Shown piece by piece: positions 37,024 to 45,717 of a stretch of DNA of 64,000 nt. The notes under the pieces are model-generated. The model was not told the DNA's origin. It made no database searches and saw only the letters and a program-made list of their open reading frames with translations. The position numbers and the translations under genes are program-made. Each line of letters begins with the position of its first letter. The first letter of the stretch is position 1. The DNA is from Arsenicicoccus cauae (GTDB taxonomy: Bacteria > Actinomycetota > Actinomycetes > Actinomycetales > Dermatophilaceae), in the NCBI RefSeq assembly GCF_009707125.1, contig NZ_WLVL01000037.1, forward strand, positions 186,001 through 250,000. Direction: 5' to 3'.

Positions 37024-38376
37024 ATGACGAACGACGCCATGACCGCCATCCGCGACGCCATCATGAGCGGGGACCGGTCGGCCGAGACCTATGCCGGTCT
37101 AGCCGTCCCGGAGTCCTATCGCGCCGTGACGGTGCACAAGGACGAGGTCGGGATCTTCGAGGGCCGGGCGAGCCGCGACAAGGACCCTCGCGAGAGCCTC
37201 CACCTGGACGAGGTCGCCCTCCCCGAGCTCGCGCCCGGCGAGGCGCTGGTCGCCGTCATGGCGAGCTCGATCAACTACAACACGGTGTGGACCTCGATCT
37301 TCGAGCCCGTCTCGACGTTCGGCTTCCTCGAGCGCTACGGCCGCACGAGCGAGACCGCCAAGCGCCACGACCTGCCCTACCACGTCGTCGGGTCGGACCT
37401 CGCCGGGATCGTGCTGCGCACCGGTCCCGGGGTGAACATCTGGGCGCCCGGCACCGAGGTCGTCGCGCACTGCCTGTCCGTCGAGCTGGAGCACCACGAC
37501 GGCCACAACGACACGATGCTCGACCCGGAGCAGCGCATCTGGGGCTTCGAGACCAACTTCGGCGGCCTCGCGGAGCTCGCGATCGTCAAGGCCAACCAGC
37601 TGATGCCCAAGGCGGAGCACCTCACCTGGGAGGAGGCCGCCTCCCCCGGCCTGGTCAACTCCACGGCCTACCGTCAGCTCATCTCGCGCAACGGCGCCGG
37701 GATGAAGCTCGGTGACCGGGTCCTGATCTGGGGCGCCTCGGGTGGCCTGGGGTCCTACGCCACGCAGATGGCCCTGGCCGGCGGCGCCACCCCGATCTGC
37801 GTCGTCTCCTCCCCGGAGAAGGCCGAGATCTGCCGCAAGATGGGCGCCGAGCTGGTCATCGACCGCAATGCCGAGGGATACCGGTTCTGGAAGGACGAGC
37901 GCACCCAGGACCCCAAGGAGTGGAAGCGTCTCGGGTCCACGATCCGCGAGCTGACCAACGGCCACGACCCGGACATCGTCTTCGAGCACCCGGGCCGCGA
38001 GACCTTCGGCGCGTCCGTCTACGTCACCCGCAAGGGAGGCACGATCGTCACGTGCGCCTCGACGTCGGGCTACCTGCACGAGTTCGACAACCGCTACCTG
38101 TGGATGAACCTCAAGAGCATCGTCGGGTCGCACTTCGCCAACTACCGCGAGGCGTGGGAGGCCAACTCCCTGATCCGCCGGGGCCTGATCCACCCGACCC
38201 TGTCCAAGACCTACACGATGGACGAGGTCGGCCAGGCCGCGCTCGACGTCCACCGCAACGCCCACCAGGGCAAGGTCGGTGTGCTCACCCTCGCCCCCGA
38301 GGCGGGGCTCGGCGTCTCCAAGCCGCAGATGCGGGCCGAGCTGCAGGAGCAGATCGACCGGTTCCGCAACGTCTGA
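37024..38376 (+). CDS. ccr: Crotonyl-CoA carboxylase/reductase
   Basis: A 450-residue MDR-family enzyme that reductively carboxylates crotonyl-CoA to ethylmalonyl-CoA with NADPH, the key step of the ethylmalonyl-CoA pathway. Typical Ccr segments: SSINYNTVWTSIFEPVSTFGFLERYGR, GSDLAGIVLRTGPGVN, WGFETNFGGLAELAIVK, and the nucleotide-binding LIWGASGGLGSYATQMA. The carboxylating type is indicated by the long family-specific middle and FEHPGRETFGASVYVTRKGG. The ATG at 37024 has AGGAG at 5-nt spacing; a 14-residue extension is not supported. Confidence 0.95.
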   Translation: MTNDAMTAIRDAIMSGDRSAETYAGLAVPESYRAVTVHKDEVGIFEGRASRDKDPRESLHLDEVALPELAPGEALVAVMASSINYNTVWTSIFEPVSTFGFLERYGRTSETAKRHDLPYHVVGSDLAGIVLRTGPGVNIWAPGTEVVAHCLSVELEHHDGHNDTMLDPEQRIWGFETNFGGLAELAIVKANQLMPKAEHLTWEEAASPGLVNSTAYRQLISRNGAGMKLGDRVLIWGASGGLGSYATQMALAGGATPICVVSSPEKAEICRKMGAELVIDRNAEGYRFWKDERTQDPKEWKRLGSTIRELTNGHDPDIVFEHPGRETFGASVYVTRKGGTIVTCASTSGYLHEFDNRYLWMNLKSIVGSHFANYREAWEANSLIRRGLIHPTLSKTYTMDEVGQAALDVHRNAHQGKVGVLTLAPEAGLGVSKPQMRAELQEQIDRFRNV

Positions 38377-38399
38377 GCCCTCGGCCGTCGGCAGCGGAC

Positions 38400-38458
38400 G
38401 TATGCCGGGGCCCGGCCGCCCGCGTGGGACCCACGTGGCGGCCGGGCCCCCGGCATAC
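38400..38458 (+). terminator. Long hairpin terminating ccr
   Basis: Arms 38400-38420 and 38437-38458 pair along 21 positions with one bulge; an inner CGTGGG/CCCACG pairing extends the stem. It begins 24 nt after the ccr stop. Its last bases form part of the next gene's -10 element. Confidence 0.85.
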
Positions 38459-38461
38459 GCT
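38456..38461 (+). promoter_or_regulatory. Leaderless -10 element of the AI-2E transporter gene
   Basis: TACGCT lies 6 nt before the GTG at 38468 and overlaps the right foot of the ccr terminator stem. Confidence 0.5.
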
Positions 38462-38467
38462 CGGAGC

Positions 38468-39736
38468 GTGAGGATCCCCCTGGTCGACCGGACGGTCGCC
38501 GCACGACGCCGCTGGCACGCCTATCGAGAACGGCAGCGCGCGGCCCTGGCCGAGAGCAACCGGATGGAGCCCGCCGCCGACATCACGGCCGACGTCACGA
38601 CCCACGTCGCGGACGGGACCGAGGCCGAGCCTCGGGCCGTCACGGCGGACGAGGCGGCGCCGGAGGGGGCCACGGCGGACGCGCGCGACCGGGTCCCGCT
38701 GCTCCACCAGTCGCCCTTCGCCATCGGGTTCGCCGGCGCCATCGGCGTGCTGGCGGCCGTGACGCTGTGGAACATGATCGACGCGCTGAGCCTCACGCTG
38801 ACACTGCTGACGGTGGCGTTCTTCCTCACCCTCGCCCTGGACCCCCTGGTCCAGCGCCTCGTGACGGGCGGGCTGCGCCGCGGCACGGCGGTCGGGATCG
38901 TCTTCCTCGGCCTGCTCGTGGTGTTCGCCCTCCTGGCGGGGCTCGTCGTCCCGCCCGTCGTCGAGCAGTCCTCCGCCCTGATCCAGAACGCTCCCGACTA
39001 CGTCAACCAGCTCCTCGGGCAGCCCTGGGTCCAGAACCTCGACAAGGACTACAACCTCACGGCCCAGATCCAGCAGCAGCTCACCGAGCGCCTGCGCGAC
39101 CAGATCTTCCTGTCCACGGTGGCGGGCGGGATCATCGGGGCCGGGCAGGCCCTCGGGAGCGGCATCTTCCAGACCTTCACGGTGCTGATCCTCACGCTGT
39201 ACTTCCTCGCCAGCCTCCCCACGACCAAGAAGGCGGCCTACGCCGTGGTCCCCGCGTCCCGCCGTGCCCGCGTGGTCTACCTCTCCGAGGAGATGATGCG
39301 CCGGGTCGGCAGCTATGCCATCGGCCAGGTGGGCGTAGCCACGATCAACGGCCTGCTCAGCTGGATCGCGATGAGGGTCCTCGGCGTGCCGTACGCCGAG
39401 GTGCTCGCCGTCACCGTGGCCTTCCTCGGCCTGATCCCGATGGTCGGAGCGACCCTCGGCGGCGCGCTCGTCACGGCCGCCGGCCTGATCCAGAGCCCGC
39501 AGACCGGCCTGGTCCTACTCGTCTACTACGTGGTCTACCAGCAGGTCGAGAACTACATCATCGTGCCGCGGATCATGCAGCGGACCGTGGCGGTGCCCGG
39601 CGCCATCACCGTGGTCGCGGCCCTGGCGGGGGGCACCCTGCTGGGCATGCTGGGCGCCCTGCTGGCGATCCCGACCGCGGCTGCCCTCCTCCTGCTCTAC
39701 GAGGAGGTCCTGGTCCCTCGACAGCGTCGCCTCTGA
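38468..39736 (+). CDS. AI-2E (PerM/YdiK) family transporter
   Basis: A 422-residue membrane protein: about 80 hydrophilic N-terminal residues, then about eight helices, with the PerM-type periplasmic segment (VVEQSSALIQNAPDYVNQLLGQPWVQNL) and the conserved end GATLGGALVTAAGLIQSPQTGLVLLVYYVVYQQVENYIIVPRIM. Despite the family name, substrates are mostly unknown; some members are Na/H antiporters. The GTG at 38468 is supported by the -10 element; an earlier in-frame start lies in the hairpin. Confidence 0.92.
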   Translation: MRIPLVDRTVAARRRWHAYRERQRAALAESNRMEPAADITADVTTHVADGTEAEPRAVTADEAAPEGATADARDRVPLLHQSPFAIGFAGAIGVLAAVTLWNMIDALSLTLTLLTVAFFLTLALDPLVQRLVTGGLRRGTAVGIVFLGLLVVFALLAGLVVPPVVEQSSALIQNAPDYVNQLLGQPWVQNLDKDYNLTAQIQQQLTERLRDQIFLSTVAGGIIGAGQALGSGIFQTFTVLILTLYFLASLPTTKKAAYAVVPASRRARVVYLSEEMMRRVGSYAIGQVGVATINGLLSWIAMRVLGVPYAEVLAVTVAFLGLIPMVGATLGGALVTAAGLIQSPQTGLVLLVYYVVYQQVENYIIVPRIMQRTVAVPGAITVVAALAGGTLLGMLGALLAIPTAAALLLLYEEVLVPRQRRL

Positions 39737-39887
39737 TCGACGCCGGCGAGGCGGCGACGAGGCAGCGACGAGGGGGTGACGAGCGGGTGCCGAGTGGTGA
39801 CCCGATTCGAGCGGGCCCCCTGCTCGGTGCGAGGATGGGTCGACGCCCCGCAGCCGAACCCCCACCGCGACGAGGAGTCGAGGCCCA

Positions 39888-40907
39888 GTGACGACGGCCC
39901 GCCCGCCGATCCTGTCCACCGTCGGAGACCCGCAGGAGCCCGCCTGGCGCGGGCTCATGGAAGCCTCCCACCCCCGCCCGGGACGTCCCCTGCTGTCCCT
40001 GCTGGAGCTGTGGGCCGGGTCGTACCGCCGGGAGGCGCTGGTGCTGCGGGGATCCGTCACGGCCCGCGACCTCTACCGCGACCTGGTCTTCGCCCTGGCG
40101 CTGCGGCACCGCCGGCGCCGCCCCCGGACGCTCGTCACGGACGCGACCTGGGAGCCGGGCAGCCGGACGCTGGCGGCACGGCTGCCGTGGCTGCAGCCCC
40201 ACCTCCCCCAGATCGCGCGGTTGATGATCCGCGCGCTGGACGGCCCGCACGTGCACTACGCCGTGCTGTCGCAGGAGGAGCGAGCCGTCTTCGCCCGGAC
40301 CTGGGGGGTGCCGGTCGAGCGCGTGGTCTTCACCCCCTTCCCGATGACCCTGTACGCCGAGTACGACCGGCAGACGCACGACGGCGGCTACCTGTTCGCG
40401 GGCGGCAACTCGCTGCGCGACTACGACCTGCTGGCGACCGCCCTGGCAGGGTCGGGCCATGAGGCCCACGTCGCGAGCCGCTGGACGCCCCCCACCCCCG
40501 TGCCGGGGCTGCACGCGCGCCCCACCTCCCACGACGAGTTCACCGAGCTGCTGCTCGGGTGCCGGGCGATGGTGCTGCCGCTGGAGCGGTCCTCCCGCAG
40601 CGCGGGCCAGCAGACCTTCCTCAACGCGATGGTCCTCGGCAAGCCAGTGATCGTGACGGACGCCATGGGCGTGCGGGACTACGTCGAGGACGGCGTCACC
40701 GGGGTGGTCGTCCCGCCGGACCCGGCCCGCCTGCGGGAGGCCCTGGACCACGTCATGGACCCGGCCAACGCCGAGCACTACCGCCGGATGGGGGCCCGGG
40801 CCCGCGCCGAGGTGCTCGGCCGGCGGATGCCCGAGCACTACGTGCAACATCTCGTCGCCGCGCTGGGCTACGGCCCCGCACCCGAGCCGGTGGAGCCGCC
40901 GGCGTAG
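39888..40907 (+). CDS. Glycosyltransferase, GT4-like
   Basis: A 339-residue GT-B-like transferase. The C-terminal half has YLFAGGNSLRDYDLL, LLLGCRAMVLPLERSSRSAGQQTFLNAMVLGKPVIVTDAMGVRDYV and EDGVTGVVVPPDPARLREAL, the donor-binding pattern of GT4. The N-terminal half is divergent, so donor and acceptor are unknown. The GTG at 39888 follows GAGGAGTCGAGGCCCA. It ends 9 bases before the stop of the convergent hydrolase gene. Confidence 0.82.
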   Translation: MTTARPPILSTVGDPQEPAWRGLMEASHPRPGRPLLSLLELWAGSYRREALVLRGSVTARDLYRDLVFALALRHRRRRPRTLVTDATWEPGSRTLAARLPWLQPHLPQIARLMIRALDGPHVHYAVLSQEERAVFARTWGVPVERVVFTPFPMTLYAEYDRQTHDGGYLFAGGNSLRDYDLLATALAGSGHEAHVASRWTPPTPVPGLHARPTSHDEFTELLLGCRAMVLPLERSSRSAGQQTFLNAMVLGKPVIVTDAMGVRDYVEDGVTGVVVPPDPARLREALDHVMDPANAEHYRRMGARARAEVLGRRMPEHYVQHLVAALGYGPAPEPVEPPA

Positions 40908-40916
40908 CGCGGGCCG

Positions 40917-41660
40917 TCAGCCCTCCTCGACCTCGCCATCCCACTGCGTCGGCAGCGGACCGAAGCCCGGCCGCACCCGGGCGACGATCTCGTCCAGGGC
41001 CCGCCGCACGTAGGTCTCGCCCACCCACAGGTGCTTGCACCCGTCGACCCCGACGACCTCCGCCTGGGGGACGACGGCGAACCGCTCTCGCGCTTGCTCC
41101 GGCTGCAGGTAGTCGTCGTGCTCCGGCACCAGCGCCACCAGCGGCCGACCGTCGACCGCCCACTCCCGCAGGTGCTGGTCCCCGGTCCACCGCAGGGGCG
41201 GGCTCAGCAGGATCGCCCCCTCGACGGCGGGGTCGAGGCCGTACATCAGGGTCAGGTCCGTGCCGAAGGACCAGCCCACCAGCCACCGGTGCGGCAGCGG
41301 CGGCGTCTCGTGGAACTCGGCGTACTCGATGGCCGCGGCGACGTCGAAGCGCTCCCCCTCGGCGTGGTCGAACTCTCCCTCGCTGGTGCCCCGCGGAGAG
41401 CTCGTGCCGCGGGTGTTGAAGCGCAGGACGGCGATGTCGGCGAGCGCCGGCAGCCGGTTCGCGGCCTTCTTGTAGACGTGACTGTCCATGAACCCGCCGT
41501 GGGTCGGCAGGGGGTGCAGCGTCACCAGGGTCGCCACGGGGTCGCGGTCGACGGGGAGCGCCAGCTCGCCCACGAGCCGCAGGCCGTCGGCGGTGTGCAG
41601 CTCGATCTCCTCGCGGCGGGACGGCAGGACGGTGTTGGCACGGATCTCGTGGCTGGGCAA
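40917..41660 (-). CDS. Alpha/beta hydrolase (dienelactone-hydrolase-like)
   Basis: A 247-residue cytosolic hydrolase. It has HPLPTHGGFMDS (oxyanion loop), RFNTRGTSSP, the nucleophile Ser in VGWSFGTDLTL, Asp in LVPEHDDYLQP and His in GCKHLWVGE. It resembles KANL3/Tex30-type or DUF dienelactone-like hydrolases of unknown substrate. The TTG at 41660 is favoured by GAGGAG 10 nt upstream; the frame upstream to 41717 reads unlike protein. Confidence 0.82.
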   Translation of the reverse strand: MPSHEIRANTVLPSRREEIELHTADGLRLVGELALPVDRDPVATLVTLHPLPTHGGFMDSHVYKKAANRLPALADIAVLRFNTRGTSSPRGTSEGEFDHAEGERFDVAAAIEYAEFHETPPLPHRWLVGWSFGTDLTLMYGLDPAVEGAILLSPPLRWTGDQHLREWAVDGRPLVALVPEHDDYLQPEQARERFAVVPQAEVVGVDGCKHLWVGETYVRRALDEIVARVRPGFGPLPTQWDGEVEEG

Positions 41661-41768
41661 GCGAGCTCGACTCCTCGGACAGTGGACAGTGGGCTGTGGA
41701 GTGTGGGCGGGTCGCACCGGCAGTGCGGTCCGGGCCCTCGGACCGGGCCCTCGGGCTGTATGACGGGG

Positions 41769-42047
41769 CTAGTGGCGCCGGTCGCGCGCGGACCAGCACT
41801 GGCCGTGCCAGTGGCGCCGGTCCGGCAGCCCGCGCAGCCCGTCGGCGGGCCACGCCACGACATGGGCGATCGCGTCGCTCAGCGTCTGCTGGCACCCGGG
41901 GCAGCGATAGACCTTGCCGGTAGCGGCGCCCCGGACGCGGCGCACGATCCAGGCGCCGTCGGGGTGCACCTCACGGCGTTCCATGCCCGAGAGGCGCCCC
42001 AGCGCCAGCGGCACGTGCTGCTCGCTGCGGCGGTTGGCTCTGGGCAT
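41769..42047 (-). CDS. Small actinobacterial protein with CxxC zinc motif
   Basis: A 92-residue basic protein. Conserved features are MERREVHPDGAWIVRRVRGAATGKVYRCPGCQQ with a CPGC metal motif, then HVVAWPADGLRGLPDRRHWHGQCW. The CxxC plus later His and Cys suggest one zinc site. I recall close relatives across Actinomycetota, often mislabelled ATP/GTP-binding proteins; their function is unknown. It is downstream of the tandem dehydrogenase on the same strand, with an imperfect hairpin between. Confidence 0.8.
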   Translation of the reverse strand: MPRANRRSEQHVPLALGRLSGMERREVHPDGAWIVRRVRGAATGKVYRCPGCQQTLSDAIAHVVAWPADGLRGLPDRRHWHGQCWSARDRRH

Positions 42048-42068
42048 GGCTCCATTGTCGCAAAGATC

Positions 42069-42103
42069 GCGCCTTCCCTCCGCCGGGACGGGCGGGAGGG
42101 CGC
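42069..42103 (-). terminator. Imperfect hairpin after the tandem dehydrogenase
   Basis: CCCTCCGCC (42076-42084) pairs with GGCGGGAGGG (42091-42100) with one bulge, and outer GCGC/GCGC can close the stem. It lies 20 nt past the dehydrogenase stop. Confidence 0.45.
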
Positions 42104-42122
42104 GTCGGCATACCGACGATGG

Positions 42123-43895
42123 TCAGTAGGTGCGGAAGCCCCGCTTGGTCTTGCGGCCGAGGTAGCCCGCGGTGACCATGTGCTCGAGCAGCGGCGCCGG
42201 GGCGTAGCCGCGGTCGCGGAACTCCAGGTAGAGCTGGCGCTGGATGGCGTAGGACACGTCGAGCCCGACGACGTCGAGCAGCTCGAACGGCCCCATGGGC
42301 AGGGCGCAGCCGTTCTTCATCGCGGTGTCGATGTCGTCGGCCGTGGCGTAGTGCGCCTCGAGCATCTTGACCGCGTCGTTGAGGTAGGGGAACAGCAGCG
42401 CGTTGACGATGAACCCGGCCCGGTCGCCGCAGCGGACGGGCACCTTGCCGATGGCCTTGCACAGCTGCAGCACGGTCTCCTCGACGTCCCCGGCGGTCGA
42501 GACGGTGGTGACCACCTCGACGAGCTTCATCACCTGGGCGGGGTTGAAGAAGTGCATGCCGATGACGTCGGCAGGGCGGGTGGTGGCCGCCGCCACCTGG
42601 ATCACGGGCAGCGAGCTCGTCGTGGTGGCGAGGATCGCCCCCTGCTTGCAGACCCCGTCGAGCCGGCGGAACATCTCGGTCTTGACTTCGACGTCCTCGG
42701 CGATCGCCTCGACGACCAGGTCGACGTCGGCCAGCGCCGCGACGTCGGTCGCGGACGTGATCCGGCCGAGCGCCTCGGCCTTGGTCTCCTCCGTCGCCCG
42801 GCCCTTGCTGATCGCCCGGTCCAGGCTCGCGCCGATCGCCGCGGCAACGCCGGCGGCCTTGTCCTCGGAGCGGCCGACCACGGTGACCGGGTAGCCGGCC
42901 TTGGCGAACACCTCGACGATGCCGGCGGCCATGGTGCCGGTGCCGACCACGCCGACCGTGGCGACGTCGCGGGTGGGGCGGGGGGACGCCGACTCGACGG
43001 GGGTCAGCGCGTCCGCGACGATCGTGCCGGAGCCGGGTGCCTCGTAGGTGTAGAAGCCGCGCCCCGTCTTGCGACCGAGGAGCCCGGCCGTGACCATCTG
43101 CTTGAGGATCGGGCTGGGGGCGTGCAGCTTGTCCCGGCCCTCGCGATACATCGTGTCGAGGACCTGATAGGCCGTGTCCAGGCCGATCAGGTCGAGCAGG
43201 GCGAGCGGTCCCATCGGGTAGCCGCAGCCGTACTGCATGGCGGCGTCGAGGTCCTCGCGGGTGGCGTAGCGCGACTCGTACATGCTCATCGCGTGGTTGA
43301 GGTAGCCGAAGAGCAGGTAGTTGCCGATGAACCCGGCCTTGTCGCCGACCACGACGGGGGTCTTGCCCAGCCGCTCGGCGAGCTCACGGGCGGCCGTGAC
43401 GATGTCGGGGTCCGTGACCACGGTGGAGATGATCTCGACGAGCTTCTGCACCGGAGCGGGGTTGAAGAAGTGCAGGCCCAGCACCCGCTCGGGGTGGCTG
43501 GTCGCCACGGAGAGCTCGGTGACCGACAGGCTCGAGGTGTTGGTCGCAAGGACGCAGGACTCCTTGACGATGCCGTCGAGACGGGCGAAGAGCTCCCGCT
43601 TGATCGCCAGGATCTCCGGCACGGCCTCGACCACCAGGTCGCAGTCCGCGACCGCCTCGAGGTCCGCGGCGAAGGTCACCCGCGCCAGGACCTCCTGCTG
43701 CTCCTCGGCCGACATCTTGCCGCGCTCGACGGCGCGACCCGTCGAGCGCTCGACGTGCCCACGCCCACGGGCGACGGCGGCGTCGTCCATGTCGACGGCG
43801 ACGACGGGGAGGCCGTGCCGTGCGCAGACCTCGACGATGCCCGCACCCATGGTGCCGAGCCCGACCACTCCGATGGTGTCCAACGATCGCTCCAT
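42123..43895 (-). CDS. Tandem 3-hydroxyacyl-CoA (3-hydroxybutyryl-CoA) dehydrogenase
   Basis: A 590-residue protein made of two complete HAD modules. Module 1 (about 5-295) has GVVGLGTMGAG, acidic VDMD after strand 2 (NAD type), NTSSLSVTEL and LHFFNPAPVQKLVEII. Module 2 (about 309-590) has GVVGTGTMAAG, VVGRSED (basic residue, NADP-like), TTSSLPVIQV and MHFFNPAQVMKLVEVV. Both keep Ser, His, Glu and Asn of the active site. It converts acetoacetyl-CoA and 3-hydroxybutyryl-CoA in either direction. The ATG at 43895 is chosen over 43931 since homology starts at MERSLDTIGVV. Confidence 0.92.
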   Translation of the reverse strand: MERSLDTIGVVGLGTMGAGIVEVCARHGLPVVAVDMDDAAVARGRGHVERSTGRAVERGKMSAEEQQEVLARVTFAADLEAVADCDLVVEAVPEILAIKRELFARLDGIVKESCVLATNTSSLSVTELSVATSHPERVLGLHFFNPAPVQKLVEIISTVVTDPDIVTAARELAERLGKTPVVVGDKAGFIGNYLLFGYLNHAMSMYESRYATREDLDAAMQYGCGYPMGPLALLDLIGLDTAYQVLDTMYREGRDKLHAPSPILKQMVTAGLLGRKTGRGFYTYEAPGSGTIVADALTPVESASPRPTRDVATVGVVGTGTMAAGIVEVFAKAGYPVTVVGRSEDKAAGVAAAIGASLDRAISKGRATEETKAEALGRITSATDVAALADVDLVVEAIAEDVEVKTEMFRRLDGVCKQGAILATTTSSLPVIQVAAATTRPADVIGMHFFNPAQVMKLVEVVTTVSTAGDVEETVLQLCKAIGKVPVRCGDRAGFIVNALLFPYLNDAVKMLEAHYATADDIDTAMKNGCALPMGPFELLDVVGLDVSYAIQRQLYLEFRDRGYAPAPLLEHMVTAGYLGRKTKRGFRTY

Positions 43896-43902
43896 GCCTG
43901 GA

Positions 43903-43935
43903 AGTCTTGAGGGGGGTGATGTCGGTGGCAAGACT
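43903..43935. promoter_or_regulatory. Inverted repeat in the promoter region of the dehydrogenase
   Basis: AGTCTTG (43903-43909) and CAAGACT (43929-43935) are perfect 7-bp arms 19 nt apart. In minus-strand reading they fall near TTGCCA and AAGACT, 17 nt apart, a plausible promoter ending 7 nt before the ATG, so the repeat could be an operator or coincidental. Confidence 0.35.
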
Positions 43936-44042
43936 GACGGACTGCGGGCTTGGTCACAAAACTACTGGCGGGTATGCCGGTCGCCCGGCGCTCGCGGCCA
44001 CGCGGGGCCACGCGGCATGCGGCCTCGACGGTGTCCGCGGAC

Positions 44043-44048
44043 TAGGGT
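44043..44048 (+). promoter_or_regulatory. Leaderless -10 element of nucS
   Basis: TAGGGT lies 8 nt before the GTG at 44057. Confidence 0.5.
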
Positions 44049-44056
44049 GACCTGTC

Positions 44057-44752
44057 GTGCGACTCGTCATCTCCCGCTGCTCCGTCGACTACGAGGGTCG
44101 GCTCGCCGCCCACCTGCCCCTGGCCACCCGGTTGCTGATGATCAAGGGGGACGGCTCGGTCCTGGTGCACTCCGACGGTGGCAGCTACAAGCCGCTCAAC
44201 TGGATGACGCCGCCGTGCGCGCTCGCCGAGGTCGCGCCCGAGGAGACCGAGGCCGCCGAGGGCGCCACCATCGTGTGGGTCGTCCGCAACGCGAAGTCGG
44301 GCGACGCCCTGCGCATCGTGATCCACGAGGTGCTGCACGACAGCTCCCACGACCTCGGCGTGGACCCCGGACTGGTCAAGGACGGGGTCGAGGCGCACCT
44401 GCAGAGGCTGCTGGCCGAGCACATCCACACCCTCGGCGACGGCTACTCCCTGGTGCGACGGGAGTACATGACCGCGATCGGCCCCGTCGACATCCTGTGC
44501 AAGGACGAGGGCGGCGGCCACGTGGCGGTCGAGATCAAGCGGCGCGGAGAGATCGACGGCGTCGAGCAGCTGACGCGCTATCTCGAGCTGCTCAACCGCG
44601 ACCCCGCCCTCGCTCCCGTCACCGGCGTCTTCGCCGCCCAGCTCATCAAGCCGCAGGCCCGGACGCTGGCCACCGACCGGGGCATCCGCTGCGTGACCCT
44701 GGACTACGACGACCTCAAGGGCATCGACACCTCGGCCTCCCGCCTGTTCTGA
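44057..44752 (+). CDS. nucS: Mismatch endonuclease NucS (EndoMS)
   Basis: A 231-residue nuclease that cuts both strands at mismatches and replaces MutS/MutL in many actinobacteria. The N-terminal dimer/DNA-binding domain begins [34 protein letters not shown]; the C-terminal RecB-like nuclease has [31 protein letters not shown] (Asp, ExK) and QLTRYLELL. The C-terminal region that interacts with the beta-clamp ends in SRLF. It is divergent from the tandem dehydrogenase. Confidence 0.95.
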   Translation: MRLVISRCSVDYEGRLAAHLPLATRLLMIKGDGSVLVHSDGGSYKPLNWMTPPCALAEVAPEETEAAEGATIVWVVRNAKSGDALRIVIHEVLHDSSHDLGVDPGLVKDGVEAHLQRLLAEHIHTLGDGYSLVRREYMTAIGPVDILCKDEGGGHVAVEIKRRGEIDGVEQLTRYLELLNRDPALAPVTGVFAAQLIKPQARTLATDRGIRCVTLDYDDLKGIDTSASRLF

Positions 44753-44797
44753 CCTCGCACTCACCCGGGAACGGCCACCACAACCCTCACCGCCCGG

Positions 44798-44803
44798 TAG
44801 AGT
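44798..44803 (+). promoter_or_regulatory. Leaderless -10 element of the GT14-like gene
   Basis: TAGAGT lies 8 nt before the GTG at 44812. Confidence 0.5.
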
Positions 44804-44811
44804 CAAGTGAC

Positions 44812-45717
44812 GTGACCGAGCCCCGATTCTGCTACGTCGTCCTCTGCCACACCCGGGCCGACGCTGTCGCCAGGCTCGTGCGCAGAATTCGACAGCTGTC
44901 CCCCGACGCTGCTGTCCTGGTCCGTTACAGCTCGGCGGCGGCACTGGACCGCGCCATGCTGGAAGAGGCCGGCGCCACCGTGCTTGTCAGCGACATCCCG
45001 ACCTGGTGGGGCGACTGGTCTCTCGTCGACGCCGAGCTGGAGTGCTACGCCGCGGCCCTGCGCCTGTTCGACCCTGATTACGTGGTGCTCGTGTCCGGTC
45101 AGGACTACCCCATCGCCGACCTGGCGGCGTGGGAGCGGCGGGTGGCGCAACGGGGGGCCGACGCCATGCTTGCGCTGCACGACCCCGACCCGGTGACCGT
45201 CGACAACACATGGCGCATCGTTCGAGGTCCGGCGCTTCCGCGCCCACTGCACCGGGCCGCGGTCGCCGTTGCCTGGAGGATCACCCTGGCCGCCCGGGGC
45301 CGCCTCTACCTCAATGACTCTCCAAAGCGGGCGGATCACCGGTGGTGGATCGGCGTTCCGCGCCGCGGCGAACGTCGCCTGGTCCGCAAGGCGAGCCAGT
45401 GGAAGGTGCTGTCCCGCCACGCCGTCGAGGTGCTGCTGCAGCACTATCGCCAAGACCCGCAGGAGAGGGCGTTCTTTGCCAGCTGCAAGGTTCCGGACGA
45501 GCTGTACGTGGCCTCGACGCTCACCGCGGCGGGGGTGGACGTGGCAGAGGCTCCCACGACCTTCACCCACTTCCCTGAGGACGGCTCGAGCCCGGAGTGG
45601 CTGACGCCTCAGCACGTGCGCGAGGCCCGGGAGGCTGGGCCACCGTTTGCGCGCAAGCTGCACCCTGACGCCGGCCCAGAGGTCCTCGCAGCCTTGGACG
45701 AGGCTGCTCGCCGCTAG
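44812..45717 (+). CDS. Core-2/I-branching (GT14-like) glycosyltransferase
   Basis: A 301-residue putative beta-GlcNAc or xylosyl transferase. It starts RFCYVVLCHTRADAVARLVRRIRQLSPDA and carries LFDPDYVVLVSGQDYPIADLAAWERR, the segment typical of the GT14 fold, and a C-terminal VPDELYVASTL (an acidic residue likely catalytic). The acceptor is unknown. Codons are slightly less GC-biased than in nucS next door. Its TAG shares the CTAG at 45714-45717 with the stop of the convergent phosphatase gene. Confidence 0.82.
   Translation: MTEPRFCYVVLCHTRADAVARLVRRIRQLSPDAAVLVRYSSAAALDRAMLEEAGATVLVSDIPTWWGDWSLVDAELECYAAALRLFDPDYVVLVSGQDYPIADLAAWERRVAQRGADAMLALHDPDPVTVDNTWRIVRGPALPRPLHRAAVAVAWRITLAARGRLYLNDSPKRADHRWWIGVPRRGERRLVRKASQWKVLSRHAVEVLLQHYRQDPQERAFFASCKVPDELYVASTLTAAGVDVAEAPTTFTHFPEDGSSPEWLTPQHVREAREAGPPFARKLHPDAGPEVLAALDEAARR

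Noticed and set aside
41700-41768. Duplicated GGGCCCTCGG with a 6-bp hairpin as a definite terminator
   Set aside because: The stem is short and the repeat may be incidental; it does lie after the small CxxC protein gene, so a weak terminator remains possible.
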